A program made the position numbers and the translations under genes. Below are positions 1 through 11,560 of a stretch of 64,000 bases of DNA, piece after piece (position 1 is the first letter of the stretch; every line of letters starts with the position of its first letter). The notes under the pieces were generated by a model. That model was given only the letters and a program-made list of their open reading frames with translations. It was not told the origin of the DNA and did no database searches. Source of the DNA: Pythium myriotylum (Eukaryota > Oomycota > Peronosporomycetes > Pythiales > Pythiaceae); assembly GCA_023091665.1 (NCBI GenBank), contig JALJCQ010000018.1, forward strand, positions 496,001 through 560,000, written 5' to 3'.

Positions 1-289
1 ACGTGCCGGCGTTCGTGACGTCGAAGACGAGGATCGCGGCCTTGGAGTTGCGGTAGTACATGGGCGCCATGGACCGGAAGCGCTCCTGGCCGGCCGTGTC
101 CCAGATCTGGAGCGTCATCTTGCGGCGCTGCGGGCCGACGGCGATGCGCTTCTGGAGGAACGAGGCGCCGATGGTCGCGGACGTGGGCGTCGTGAACGAG
201 CCGTGGCAGTAGCGCATGGTGATCGACGTCTTGCCCACGTCCGTGGCGCCCACGATCACGATCTTGCGGTCGATGCCGATGTCCTCCAT
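1..289 (-). CDS. Rab-type small GTPase, N-terminal part (runs off the window)
   Basis: The minus strand translates from an ATG at 289 into 96 codons that remain open at the window edge. Visible motifs are the P-loop GATDVGKT near residue 14, the switch I/G2 stretch with TIGASFLQKRI, and the switch II/G3 motif WDTAGQERF. This order is diagnostic of Ras-superfamily GTPases, and TIGASFL plus WDTAGQERFRSMAPMYYR is typical of the Rab5/21/22 group. Such proteins bind and hydrolyse GTP to control endosomal vesicle traffic and are usually prenylated at the C terminus, which lies outside the window. The P-loop is slightly unusual (ATDV where most Rabs have DSGV). The Rab call is secure; the subfamily is inference. 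Confidence 0.9.
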   Translation of the reverse strand, partial: MEDIGIDRKIVIVGATDVGKTSITMRYCHGSFTTPTSATIGASFLQKRIAVGPQRRKMTLQIWDTAGQERFRSMAPMYYRNSKAAILVFDVTNAGT

Positions 290-604
290 CGTGGCCTCCG
301 CGACTGGCTCGGCTTGACGTGAGTGACCAGGGAACAACCAACGTTGGCGGTATTTTATTCGTTGTTCCGGCCTCGGCGGAAACCTTTCGGGAATTTTCGG
401 GACATGACACAAACGGGCGGTTTTTTATGTTCGCGGTCGGACGGCAACGAAACGAAATAAATTACTTCCCGCAACCCACAAAGGGAGAATGTACCGCGAA
501 CGCGGTACCGTCCGCGAAAGTTAACACCTGCGACAAGACATACTAACCGGAAGTATTGGAAAAGAGAGGGAGACATGTAGCCATTTGAGACACGAGAGAG
601 ACGG
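290..604. other. Intergenic region upstream of the Rab gene
   Basis: This is the 5' flank of the minus-strand Rab gene and the 3' flank of the minus-strand transporter. Short ORFs on both strands here have no recognisable motifs and look like chance frames. No RNA gene or repeat is seen. Confidence 0.5.
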
Positions 605-2635
605 TCAGGGCGCTCGGCCCACAAACGTGTCTGTGCATTCGCCGCGGTCCAGCGGCAGCACGGGCGTCATGGCGCGTTTCAAGTCGGCTCGAGGCTGCTT
701 CTCCGTCGGCCTCTCGCTCTTGCTCTCGTCGGTCTCGTCGTCGGCGGCGTACGCGACAGTCCGTTTCGAACCCGGCGACACGGTCTCACTTAACGGGGTC
801 ACGACCGGCGAAGGCTGCTTCGTCTCAGCCGCCGCTTCCATTTGTCTGGCTTCTACCGTGTGCGGAGCGACTGCGAGCGAGAGCTCGTACTCGACCTCGA
901 CCAGCTTCGGGTTGCTGAAGTACCGGTAGAACGGCGTGGCGTCCGCGAGCCACTTGGCCACGGGCAGCGCCAGCGGCAGCGCCAGCGGCTTGGGCTCGCG
1001 CAGCGCCGCGGAGCTGCCGAACGGCCCGAGCCGCTTGGCCGCTGAAGTCTTGCGGGTCGGCTCGGCCTCGCTGTCGGCCGGGTCGGCGTGGACCACGGGC
1101 GTGTGCTTGGCGTTGATGTGGCGGTGGCGTTTGCGCGGCGGGTTCTTCTCGACGAGCTGCCGTTTCGACGTCTTCTTGCGGTTGAACTGCATGACGTGAG
1201 CCATGAGGAACACTTTGCTCTCCTGTTCGGAAAACGTCTGCCGCTGCTTGGCGTAGACCACGTAAAACACGGTGAGCAGCACGATGAGGCAGGCAAAGCC
1301 CGTGAACTCGACCCCGTTGCGGTCCTGGAAGCATGCGACCGAGACGAGCCCGATTATCCAGACCACGAGCGAAAACGCGGCGCCCGGGATCCCAAACGGG
1401 CTGCGGAACGTGCTCTCGCGCAAGCCCGGGTAGAATCGCTTGATGGAGATGTACCCGATGCACTGGCCCGAGTACCCGAGGAACGCCGCCGCAATGCAGA
1501 CATTGTACAGGTACGCCTCGATCGTTGGCACGAAGAAGACAATGAGCGAGAAGAGGTAGCTCAGCACGGTGCCCGTGATGACAGCGTTGATAGGCGTGTC
1601 GTACTTGTCCGATCTGCGAGCGAGCCCCGGTGGTAGAAGCTTGGACGTGGCCATGGCCGAGATCAGCTTGCCGTAGCCCCACATGAACCCAAACGTCGTG
1701 GCGTACATGGCTGGGATCGAAAAGAGCGTCGACATCTCGATAGAGATGCTGAACATGTTGTGGAAGCCGTTATCGAACGGCGCGAGCAGTTTGGCGACCT
1801 GGTTGAGACCCTTTGGCGGTAGCGACACGGTGACAAAAAAGACGACGACCCCAACGAGCGAGAGCGTGGTGATGCACGAGATCTGTGCGAATGGGATCTC
1901 ACGCGCCGCTTCCTTCACGTCGTCGCTTGCGAGGCTCAGCGCCTCGACACCCACGAAGAACCAGCAGGCCACGGGTAGCGACTTGATGAAGCCGTCAATG
2001 CCGTTGACGAAGCGAAAGTCTGGGTCGGTGTCGGCGTTCTCGGAGAAGTTCACGTGCGGGATCGAGCCGAAGATGTAGAGCAGGACGATGACGAACGACA
2101 GCGAGCCGATGAAGAAGTTCCAGCGCCAGAAGAACCGGTCTCCGCGGTAGTGCACGTAGCACGCGTGGCCGTAGACCAACAGCCAGATGAGCGGCTCAAA
2201 GCCCTTGAGCTGTGGGATGCACTCGACGAGCATGTTGGCCAGCGACATCACCGACGTGGACACGTACGCAATGTACTCGCAGGCTTCCGCGCAGCCAATG
2301 AGGAAGCCGAGGTAGTACCCGAGTGTGCATCGCGAGAGCCCGTAGGCGCCGCCGGCGAACGGCAGCGCGCCCGTGATCTCGGACGTGCAGCAGCAGAGCG
2401 TGAAGTAGGCGCAGCCGACGACCACGTAGTCGATCATGAACGTGTAGAGTCCAGCGTGCAGTCCGCTGTTCCAACTGAAGTACTGGCCACCAAGACCGAT
2501 GGTGATGCCGAGGATCCAGATGTCCCACTTGCTCGGCGCGTAGCTCTTGACGGGAATCGCATCGCCGCTAGCATCGTACTCGACCGCAGGTAGATCGTTG
2601 ATTGTCAGCGGCGGCAGCGCCTCGCGTGTCCCCAT
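605..2635 (-). CDS. APC-superfamily amino-acid/amine permease
   Basis: Predicted 676-aa integral membrane transporter. The ATG at 2635 is preferred over an in-frame one at 2872 because the protein from MGTREALPPL onward has the normal hydrophilic N tail followed by the first membrane helix (WDIWILGITIGLGGQYF), whereas the upstream 79 codons look like translated leader. About twelve hydrophobic segments follow, with the helix-1 glycine-rich segment and the helix-2/3 features (GALPFAGGAYGLSR) of APC-type permeases related to ethanolamine and amino-acid permeases. The roughly 200-residue C-terminal tail is long, basic and Ser/Pro-rich, and is probably cytosolic and regulatory. The family normally symports amino acids or amines with protons. 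The substrate cannot be told from sequence. No intron is evident. Confidence 0.85.
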   Translation of the reverse strand: MGTREALPPLTINDLPAVEYDASGDAIPVKSYAPSKWDIWILGITIGLGGQYFSWNSGLHAGLYTFMIDYVVVGCAYFTLCCCTSEITGALPFAGGAYGLSRCTLGYYLGFLIGCAEACEYIAYVSTSVMSLANMLVECIPQLKGFEPLIWLLVYGHACYVHYRGDRFFWRWNFFIGSLSFVIVLLYIFGSIPHVNFSENADTDPDFRFVNGIDGFIKSLPVACWFFVGVEALSLASDDVKEAAREIPFAQISCITTLSLVGVVVFFVTVSLPPKGLNQVAKLLAPFDNGFHNMFSISIEMSTLFSIPAMYATTFGFMWGYGKLISAMATSKLLPPGLARRSDKYDTPINAVITGTVLSYLFSLIVFFVPTIEAYLYNVCIAAAFLGYSGQCIGYISIKRFYPGLRESTFRSPFGIPGAAFSLVVWIIGLVSVACFQDRNGVEFTGFACLIVLLTVFYVVYAKQRQTFSEQESKVFLMAHVMQFNRKKTSKRQLVEKNPPRKRHRHINAKHTPVVHADPADSEAEPTRKTSAAKRLGPFGSSAALREPKPLALPLALPVAKWLADATPFYRYFSNPKLVEVEYELSLAVAPHTVEARQMEAAAETKQPSPVVTPLSETVSPGSKRTVAYAADDETDESKSERPTEKQPRADLKRAMTPVLPLDRGECTDTFVGRAP

Positions 2636-3685
2636 GGCGGTCGTAGACGAGTCGGCAATCAGAGAAGCAGGCCCTCGCCTTGGTGTTGGAGAGATCGAGT
2701 CTGCCCGCGGCCACAAGACGACCAAGAATAGCGAGCACTCGACCTTTGCTGCTGACTCGACGCTCTCCCATTGGCTCCATATCAAGCAGTGGGAAAATAG
2801 CAACTCCAACCGGGAAAGCACCAGCAGATGTTGTGGAGATGGAGGCCTCGTCGTTCGGTTCCTCTCACACATCCTGGTAGGCGAACCGACGAATGCGTCA
2901 AGTGAAAGAGTCCTCGCTGATATCTGAGACTGAAGGACTTTACGTGCAGACTCCGCTTGTCAAGATCATCGCCTAACAGCTCTCGTCGTGCTTGGCTTCG
3001 GTCGTATACAGTACGACGTTGATACGTAACCATAGAAAAACTCCATTAAACTTGACGCCTCAACAAACGTTAGTGATGGCGAGGCTTGCTGCCCATTCGA
3101 GTCGGCTCCTGCCCGAGTCACTCGACCGTGGCGCTGGCATCGTCAGCTGCTGTGTGTCGTCAAAGTGCTCGTTTTCGGGGAGGCGCTGTGCGTCAGCTTG
3201 TGTTCAAGGGAATTGCGCACCTTTTTATGCACAAGGTGAACTTCCGTTGGGCGGAGGGGGGTCTTTTCCAGTCAGAATGACGCAAGATCTTCAAGATCCT
3301 TCGCATTCCGCGCTCGTGAGCCCAATGACGACGGAAACTTGGAGGTTCGTGGCGCTTCCACACGATGGGGGCTGTTTAGTGTACCGCAGAAGAATGGCGT
3401 GCGTTTAGCTAGGTGCTTCAATACGTACGGTAAGGCTCTGCAGAAGAGCCGTTGGATTTGTGTGCAAGCTTCCCTTTTAGGACAGTGGAAGCTTCAGTTT
3501 TGCCTGGTTTTTAAATCAGGAAGATCTGAGAGACCACGAAGCTGCTTCGTCCTGCAGCCGCGTGGACCTTTCGAACTTTTCTTGTTTCACGAACCATAAC
3601 AGTTTACCAGGATGGAGATCTTTTGTCCATAGCATTCGCCCTCGGTCTCACTTTCGCATTCGCACGCAACAGACCCGTAACCAAG
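2636..3685. other. Intergenic region between divergent transporter and kinase genes
   Basis: This is the shared upstream region of the minus-strand permease and plus-strand kinase. An inverted CCAAT pentamer (ATTGG near 2771) lies about 135 nt upstream of the permease start. Several ORFs of 60-140 codons occur but none shows family motifs. The sequence CTCACTTTCGCATTC at about 3646-3660, just before the kinase start, resembles an oomycete initiator only weakly. Confidence 0.4.
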
Positions 3686-4531
3686 ATGTCCTCTCTGGCA
3701 GGGTACCAACTGATTCGCAAGGTTCACTGCCAGCCTCCGACCGAGGTCTTGCTCTGCAGTTCGAGCTCTAACCCGGAGGGAACCGAGAACCCCGTCATCG
3801 TCAAGCAGATCAATCTCGCGCAAGGTGCAACAGACAAAGTCGATCCGACGAATGAGTCAGCAACCGTGCAGAAGCTTCTGCAGCTCCCAGCCCATGCCAA
3901 CATCCTCACCCACCTCAGCGTCATCAACCAGCCGAAGGCGCTTTACATCACGATGGACTATTGTCCACGTGGCGATCTTCTGTCGTGGCTACAACAGCAG
4001 CCGAACGGGCGCCTCCCGGAACAGCGCGCGCTCGCCATCTTCGTGCAGATTCTCCACGGCGTGCGCTTCCTCCACAGCCACGACATTGCTCACTGCGATC
4101 TCTCGCTCGAGAATTTTCTGCTGGCAGACGACGAGACCATCAAGATTTGTGACTTTGGGCTAGCTACGCGTGCGTCATCCCCGAGCAACCAGCACGTGGG
4201 GAAGGTGGAGTACATGGCCCCAGAGGTCGTGCGAGGCGACGTTTACGACCCGGTGCAGGCGGATGTCTGGTCGCTCGGGATCGTGTTGTTCATGTTGCTG
4301 ACCGGGTCGCCGCTGTTCCGCGCTGCACGTCCCGACGAGACCGCCTTCAAGTGTATCCAAAGCGCAGGGATCCGCGGGATCCTTGAGAACTGGGATCTGG
4401 CGGACGAAATCAGCAATGAGACAGCGGAGCTGTTGGCGGGGATGCTGCGCGTAGACTTTGCCGAGAGGTTCCGAAATGTTGAGACGGTTTTGGAGCATCT
4501 CCCAGCGACCGTCGATGCGCCGGCCTGGTAG
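3686..4531 (+). CDS. Small serine/threonine protein kinase-like protein
   Basis: Predicted 281-aa kinase domain with almost no flanking sequence. The start MSSLAGYQL at 3686 is chosen over an upstream in-frame ATG at 3623 because it begins directly at the kinase fold. Visible elements are the candidate ATP-anchoring Lys40 in VIVKQINL, the catalytic loop HCDLSLEN (136-143) with Asp138 and Asn143, DFG at 156-158, the APE motif at 178-180, and subdomain IX DVWSLGIVLFMLLTG. The glycine-rich loop is not recognisable, and HRD is replaced by HCD, so this is a non-RD kinase. The layout is closest to CAMK/SNF1-like kinases, probably cytosolic. Catalytic residues are present, so activity is plausible, but the loose P-loop leaves room for weak activity. 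Confidence 0.8.
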   Translation: MSSLAGYQLIRKVHCQPPTEVLLCSSSSNPEGTENPVIVKQINLAQGATDKVDPTNESATVQKLLQLPAHANILTHLSVINQPKALYITMDYCPRGDLLSWLQQQPNGRLPEQRALAIFVQILHGVRFLHSHDIAHCDLSLENFLLADDETIKICDFGLATRASSPSNQHVGKVEYMAPEVVRGDVYDPVQADVWSLGIVLFMLLTGSPLFRAARPDETAFKCIQSAGIRGILENWDLADEISNETAELLAGMLRVDFAERFRNVETVLEHLPATVDAPAW

Positions 4532-5150
4532 CCTAACACTACAGTGCAAAGAGAGAAAGGCGAGTAGACCCCATTGTCCTCGCCGAGCTCATGACATGAG
4601 TTCAGTTGCAACGGATCTGGCCCATCATATGTTTGACCTGCTCATCAGCGAAGCCACGGAATCAAGTGGGGGGTAAGACAGTAGATCTAGTATGTCTTGA
4701 TGAAACTGTCTGCTGGTCTCCATCTCCACTCTTCGATGGAATAGTCGAGATCCCCGCGCTCGAGTTTTCCATCCCAATTCCCATAGTCGCACCCCGTCGA
4801 GTACTTGGTAGGTTTCTTAGCCTTCCCGAGGCGACTTTTCCAGTCGCAGAAGCCACCGTCGCCCGGTTCTCGCACGGCGTCAAATTGCGCAAGCGTCACT
4901 ACTGAGATGGGGAGCCCACGGCCGTCGTTGGCGAGTCTTTCGTGGCGGAACGTGGAGATGGATGCGAACTGACGATATTCTCTCACTTACATGAGCCCGT
5001 GGCAATAAAACCTCGCACGAGGTTGATTACCGCGCCGCCCATTGTCTGCTGTAACGGAGAGGGAGACAATCCCCAGTCCACCACGGTACAGTGTACCACG
5101 TCCTCCTTTGCCCCCACTGTCTCTCGCAGACGAAGAGCTCCCCAGTTGCC
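4532..5150. other. Intergenic region, nothing recognised
   Basis: This is the 3' flank of the kinase and 5' flank of the first family paralogue. Overlapping short ORFs on both strands have no motifs. No repeat or RNA gene is recognised. Confidence 0.4.
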
Positions 5151-7278
5151 ATGCCGTCGACGCCGCCGCGCTTCTCGTGCGAGTTCGTGCACCGCAACTG
5201 CTCGCGCTCGGCGCTTTTCGAGACCAAGTACCTCAGGTGCGCGCGCTCGCGGAAAAGACGCGGCTTCCGACGAGTCTCATTTGGCATTATTTTACGTTTT
5301 ATGGTCTCATCAGAACGAACCGCATGAACCACACAAAGGTCCGTGAAACACGGCCGTCTCTCTCCCTTCGCCCCTTCGCCCCTTCGCTCGCTTCTAACAT
5401 GCGGGGTGCTTGTGGTTGTAGATCATGCGCTGCTTCCCGCACTGCTGCCCCGTTCACCGCCAGCGCAGCTACTGCGGCTCGACGATCTCGGTCGAAGTGC
5501 AGTCGTCGGGCCCGCAGACCAAGTCGAGCGACGAGGCGGTCGTCGTCTACGGCCGCTTCCGCCCGCACGAGTCGACCGCGCTCCAAGTCGGAGACCGAGT
5601 CAGCGAGGAGTCCATCCTCTCGTCGCTGCAGAGCCGAGACCCGTCGAACGGTGAGTGGATCCAGTCGCGCGCGACGCGCACGCGGAGCCCCTCAGGAGTA
5701 CGTTGGATTTTTCATGGAGCTGTGCGGGCTTCCGTCCCCATTCTGACGTGATCTATCGAGCAGCCACGAGTGTTCGAGATCAATCCGAGCGGACGATGGT
5801 ACTACCGGTGGAGTGGCGCCGCGACGAGCGCGATGCCGACCACCAAGCACATCTTCGAGGCGCTCACCTTCCGCTACACGAGCTCGACCGAGCTGGAAGT
5901 GGTCGCGATCGCGGCGTCGCCTCCGTTCAGCCTCATGTCGTTCCGACGAGGCTCAACCGCAAAAAAATCCGTCTTCGGAGACTCGGTCCGCAGCGGTGGG
6001 GAGGATATTCTCGACGAAAAGCCGCGCACGCCTCCAGAACCTTCCAACTCGGATGAAGCCACGACCGAAGCCGTGGCTGCACTTGGGAAGCTGATGCGAT
6101 GGCTGCAGAAGATCCCGGCGAGCACTGTTGGTTCTCCCTGCATGCTTGTGTGGGAGCGCGTCGTCTTCGACACCTGTACGGAGCTCGTAGCTGCCGCTCG
6201 GAGTGGATTGCATCACCACAACCCAGTTCTTCCGGCGCAGGTCTTGCCTTCAGACATGTCAGGGCCTTCGAACCCAGAATCGTTACTCAGCTTCTTTGAC
6301 GCAATCGATACGGTTGTGAGACTGTTTTTGAACGAGTGGATCGAAGGCAATTCCACCCGTGAATATAGCGGTACCATCGATCGCTGCGTGCGCGACGGAT
6401 TCGGTACTGATGTAATGAAGGCGAACTACAGAACCTGGGTCTCCGAAGCCGAGACGCGCGCCAAGCGGTTCCTCCATGCGAATTCAACAGCCGTGTGGTC
6501 TTATCTTCTCTCCATGGTGGACGACCATGATCAAACTGCTCCGCGGGGAGGCGAATTCGGCTACGGTGCGTTTGTATCGCAATGCCGACAACGAGCAATC
6601 AACGAGAACTCGATATCGCGCCGACGTCTAACAATATCGTCTCGCGAAAACGACGAAGCCAATTTACCGTGGGGGCTTCAGTCGGCCAGTCGAGTGTGGA
6701 TTTGTGGCATCAAGGATGTGTCCATCGAGCTCGACACTGTGAGCCACCGAGCGCTTTCGATATTAACCGTGATGCAGTTCTGGAAGCATCTCAGCTGCAT
6801 TCGAGTCGATTTCACTGGCTTGGAAAACCGCTTGCCCCAGCTGTCACTAGCCTCGGTTTTCAATCCGTCCATTAAGCGTGCAGGCTTCACACAACTGCTT
6901 CTTGACGGCCAATACCGTTGGTTCAGCAGCCTCCCAAACGGAGACGCAACTGCCGGCTCAACTCTTATGGGGTTTGCTCTCGGGGATTATGTTGGGCGCA
7001 CGACTCCCGACGGGGCGATCGAAGTGACGACTTTTCTGTGGCCAACGACAGTTGGTCCGAACGGTACGGCAGCGGCGTATGCCTGGCATTGGATGCTGGA
7101 TTCCTCTTTCGAGGAGCGGGGAGCTCCTCTGACGACAAGCGTCATCATTGAGACCGCAAAAGTAAGTTCCAGCGAGCCACTGCCGTTTGAGACAATGCCT
7201 GTGGCAGAAAAGCTCTGTTGCATTGGAAGCTGGGAGTACGTTTGCCAAGTTCGCTTGAGCTACCGCGATTCAGTGTAG
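5151..7278 (+). CDS. Uncharacterised Cys/His-module family, paralogue A (4 exons)
   Basis: Proposed exons are 5151-5236, 5314-5338, 5422-5697 and 5764-7278, giving 633 aa. Every junction is GT-AG and phase-consistent, and comparison with intronless paralogue B fixes the joins. Exon 1 encodes FSCEFVHRNC (C-x6-C). Exon 2 is a 25-nt microexon encoding (R)TNRMNHTK. Exon 3 begins with MRCFPHCCPVHRQRSYCG (C-x3-C-C-x2-H-x5-C) and ends after a VVYGRFRP-containing stretch. Exon 4 opens with FEINPSGRWYY and contains SLMSFRRG, then a long conserved C-terminal domain with IMQFWKHLSC-like, LLDGQYRWFSSLPNGD and GDYVGR motifs (the first reads VMQFWKHLSC here). The Cys/His spacing suggests a metal-binding module, which is inference. 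No signal peptide or membrane helix is evident. It is closest to paralogue D in intron pattern and sequence. Function unknown. Confidence 0.75.
5237..5763 (+). other. Introns of paralogue A and its 25-nt microexon
   Basis: Introns are 5237-5313 (77 nt), 5339-5421 (83 nt) and 5698-5763 (66 nt), all GT-AG. They isolate the 25-nt exon at 5314-5338. Exon 1 ends in phase 2 and the microexon supplies the missing base to complete an Arg codon, as in paralogue D. Confidence 0.7.
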
Positions 7279-10200
7279 CTCGATGCAAACACAAATGGTC
7301 GCGCGACTGGGCTTGCCGCGTGACATGAGAAAGATCTACAAAGATGCGTGTGATTTCTTTTCAAAACAAGACGAAAACAAAGAAAACAAAAAAATGTTTG
7401 GACAAGCATAGATCTCGCTGGTGACTGGGTCGAAATAGAACGTCACTTCCACGACTCCCTCGACGTATCCCGAAACAGAACTTCCCTTCCACTGCTCCCT
7501 GGAAGCATCAGTCAGTGTGCTCTTCTTCAATGGCAGGTTGGCAGCTCGGTAATCTTGGCCCCTTCGCGAATAGTAGCTGCTTAGGGGGACCCCTCTCAGT
7601 GTGGACACCTTGGTATTGTTCAGCGCAAGCGACAACGCGCTACGCTTCTCCCAAGGAAGCCAGCAGTCAACGTGCGAATCGAGTTACTGGTACACGACTT
7701 GAAGTTGTTGGCAGCGCGCTTATTATTCGCCAGATGCTTGGGTATCGACCACCGTGGACCATGATTTTGCTCCAAATCTGCATGCAGCCGAGGACTGGCA
7801 GATTAGTTTCGATTTCATCGCTGAACTAATCACGTTAGTGCGAATGACACAGTGGATGACTCGCACATCCATCACCCGACAACCTGGGGCAGCCACTACA
7901 ACACCTCTGAGCTGATTTTGCAGCGACCTTCTTTTGTGGATTGTGGCTCTATGAGAGCGATAATAATGAGTGACAAGCAAGCGTCGGATTCACTTGTCGA
8001 ATAGACTTGGTCATCATCGGTTCACTTTCCGTGATGCTTTCTCACGCAACCAAATTCAATGAAATAAGACGTCTCCTGACTTGACGAACATGGACAGGAC
8101 TTGTCTTGATGATCGCTTGGAGCACAGAGTTGAAGTCAAAAGGGTGAGGCCTAGTCTTTCAAGAGGGAATGTTGAGCATGTAAACACCCGCAGACCGTAT
8201 TTCACAGCACGCGTTCCATTCGGGCCACGAGGACTGAACCTCCTATTCGGAAATCGGCATCCTCACGTTTGGCTTCTTCCCACGAAAGAGAATGCTCAAA
8301 CCGACTAGATGCATTGTTTTCGTTGTGATTAGTCCTGGGCGCACTGACTCCAGCTCGACTGGCTGGAACTCTTGAGCCTTGGAAACCGTCTGCAACCGAA
8401 ATTCGTGGTTGAGCCTACTTGCGCCAACAGGTTGTAGTGATCTTCAGGGCGCGGATATATCGGATTCATCACCCGATACCTCCAAGTTGCTGCAGCGAGG
8501 CTATGCATGACGTGGCTCCCAAAAGCTTTACCGCAACATTCTTCAAGACGAGACTCGGACTCTGCTGGCCATATGTCAGGGGAACATGTCGTGTTCAGCT
8601 GCATGATGGGTCTGAAACACTCATCTCGTCTGACAGGAGTTAAACACAATCAATCATGAAGACTGGCTGATCTGCCATATGAGTACCATTAGCTCACTAC
8701 ATCTGCTCGTTGTTGAAATGCAGAGCCAGATGACAATGTTACTTGAGAACTCGAACATATCCCGAGTAGTGCCGTGTATCGACGCTGTCAATCTCCACTT
8801 GATTGGAACATCTGTGGCCAGCCACTGCAGGATCTTGCCATTCTGTAGTACCATTGCGCTTTCTCGACGACTCCAACTTGTGGCGTCACCCTACCTCGCA
8901 ACCAAATGTATTTGATGCATTTGGTTGCGAGAAACACCCACCAACCGTTGGTGGATGCTTAAATACATTTGGTTGCGAGGTGAGAGGGAGGAGTGGCTCC
9001 TTTGAGCTCCTGTATCCAGCGTCCACCATCCGAGAATCAACCCTCGAGTGCGAGACGAAGAGATAGCTACCAATCAACTTGCTCACTGGATCTTGCTTGA
9101 TTTGTTCTTGAATCTGTCTCGGTCGAAGGAATGGCTCTTAGCGCGCGAGGCATCACGGGATCTCACGACCCTTGCCTTCGATACTTGGCAAGAATACCCA
9201 TCCTTTCAACTTTTCCACAGGTCTTTCGTTTGGAACTCACCCGGATCTTAAAATGTCGCCAAGGCTAAGTATGAGTCACTGCCGAATCCTTCTTTGCCGT
9301 TTAAACCTTTCTAAATCCACGCGTTTGAAACTAGATCAATGATCTTTCTTCTGTCTTGCTGTCTTCGACAGCTTCACACATCCATCTTGACCATCTGTGA
9401 TGCCGTCTTTCAATCATTCACCTTTCAGATCCGCTGATCATTCGGCTCATTCGGACTGTGCTGCGTGTACAACCACTCAAACACCGAGACTTTCACTTGA
9501 GACTCGGGAGCTTGTCGTCGACAAGATCGCCCGCGCTGCTTGTGTTGACGACTCGCAGACAGTGGCAAACGTCCACTCGCTCGTTGCTCCTTAGATTGTG
9601 AAGATCGCCAAACCAGACTTCGCCTCCGCTGCGATACACGCCTCTGCACATCTACACTGAAGGTGCCGATCACTGTCTCCACGACGATTTGCTGGGGTGA
9701 CTGGAGCAACAACCACACAACCTGGTTCCTCAACGGTCGGTCCGCTGCGTCTCTTCAAAGAGGCGGCTCGTAGGGTTCAGTGGCTCAGCTCGCACGCCAT
9801 GGTGGATCGTGATTTGTCACATGAAACTTGCGGGTAACGGAAGAACGCGTCATCAAGAGCTTCGACTTCGACTTCGGCCGCGCGACGCTGACGGCATGGA
9901 GACCTTGCGACGATGTCGTGAGCAAGAACACCAGATATCGTTGAAAGTCGTCCGTACGATCCACTGCGAGTTCACCTCTGGTTGCGCGGCATCGTACCCG
10001 TAATTCTGGTCAATGCCACTCGCTGTCGCCGACGCGAGCGACGCGCTTCCATCCGGATCTTCTCCTCAGTGGCTGTCTCTGACCTGTGCGCCACTCCCAG
10101 AGACATGGCGTCGTGGCGACTGCAACGATGGACCTGTTCGAGATACTGCTGTTGATCGAGCGGATCCTGTTATCTCACAGCAGGTTTGCCTGTTCGTTAA

Positions 10201-11560
10201 CGTCTCGCCTTGCCTTCGTGAGGTATAAATAAACGCGAGTCTCCAGTCTTCCGCACCTTTCTCCTCACTGTCTAATCGGAAGCAGGCAGTTGGTCCCATT
10301 TCTGGCAGCGATCGGCACAGCATGAGACCTGCAATAGGCCCACCAGCGGGCTCGAGATCACGCACTCGGCTTCGAAATCCCACCCTGATGAAGACAGCCG
10401 GATCCAAGGTCACGTGCGATGTCAGCACGGAATCTAATTTTTTGCCCGGAGATGTTTACGCCGAGCACCCGGAATCTTCAACAGCGTAGTACATACTTTG
10501 AAGGTCTTGCGCGATGGGACACGGTCCAGGGAGGACTCATACCGTGTCTCCAAAGCCGGCTGGTGATCGTATTAGTCCTCCCCACCCTCCCCCTGCTCCA
10601 CGAAAGCTGGAGATCCGGGGATACCATTCAGCCTCCAATCGGATGGAAGGAGAAAGGATGAGCTCGTGCGAGGACTCATCATTACATTTGATTGGTCGGC
10701 GAGGAAGGATCTGCCAATCATCTCGCATGATTGGTCCGTGCTGCGTCAGACTTTCCTCCCGTTCTCTGCACGCTCGACTTGAGGGAAGACAGCGTCACGC
10801 TCCAGCAGGCCGGTCAGTACCAATCGCCAGATCAGACCAGCGCGGCCAGATTAGGAGGCAGACACCGACGGGCGGTCACTTTCTTGGAAAAGGGAGGTTT
10901 CGCTAGGTCGTGATTGGTACAACTCGGGACCTGAGACTGTGGAGGCCGTTGAGGCGAAGGAGACTGCGAAAGAACGAGACCCTCGATCGCATCGCATGCC
11001 ACGACGATACGCATGTTGAGTCTCCTTTCAAAGGCGGTGAATGCTCGGGCGGAGCGGAAGCTTCCAACGTTTAGTCCGGATGTCGAGCGCCAGTATGCAG
11101 ACAAATCACGCAGTCTCCGAGCCGAGAGGCAGACGGCTGGAGCGGCCTCACGCCATAGGCTTCGCAAAGTCAGCCCACTATTAGTCCTGACCCGTCTCTC
11201 CGCAAGCGGGGTTTCTGGATTGCACGCAGCGTCCCACGTTTGCGAAGCGCCCCAGCTGCCGCTTGGCAGACTCACGAACTGTCTCCCCTCTTAAAGCGAT
11301 AACAATGACATGATCGCTTCTGACAAATATCATATTTTACAGTAAATGAAAAAGGCGAAATGCACGAAAAAGACAACCGATTCGGCAAGGGGTTCTTCGC
11401 ACGCAGGTGACAGCCCGGTGGACTATTCACCACGACCTTCTGGGGGGCTGTCTTCCACGCCCTCGTCACCTCGTGCTTTCTCACGGCTCTCTCTCTCTCT
11501 CGACTCACGACACCTCACTTCGCCTCTTTCCCGACTTCGCGCGCACCTCCTCTTCTTGTC
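7279..11560. other. Long intergenic region (4.3 kb) with no convincing gene
   Basis: Composition is lower in GC than the flanking genes. All ORFs are short (up to 147 codons) and lack motifs, and none resembles the neighbouring family. The only clear structure is a compound palindrome at 8894-8980, listed separately. The region just upstream of 11561 is pyrimidine-rich (CT runs), as is common in front of oomycete genes. Confidence 0.4.
8894..8980. repeat. Compound inverted repeat (hairpin)
   Basis: The outer arms CCTCGCAACCAAATGTATTT (8894-8913) and its exact reverse complement at 8961-8980 form a 20-bp perfect inverted repeat. Inside lie a further copy of CATTTGGTTGCGAG (starting at 8918) and a perfect palindrome CCACCAAC/GTTGGTGG at about 8937-8954. 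The transcript could fold into alternative hairpins. It may be a short foldback element or a decayed MITE. No flanking target duplication was recognised. Confidence 0.7.

Noticed and set aside
319..624. 75- and 89-codon ORFs upstream of the Rab gene
   Set aside because: They overlap on opposite strands, lack motifs and sit in the likely promoter.
825..1682. 285-codon Arg/His-rich minus ORF and similar long frames inside genes
   Set aside because: Out-of-frame shadows of GC-rich coding sequence, with composition typical of such shadows.
2636..2872. N-terminal extension of the permease to 2872
   Set aside because: The added 79 residues do not resemble permease N termini; the ATG at 2635 fits the family better.
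7336..11508. Small ORFs of the 4.3-kb spacer
   Set aside because: No motifs, no similarity to neighbours, mixed strands and low coding character.
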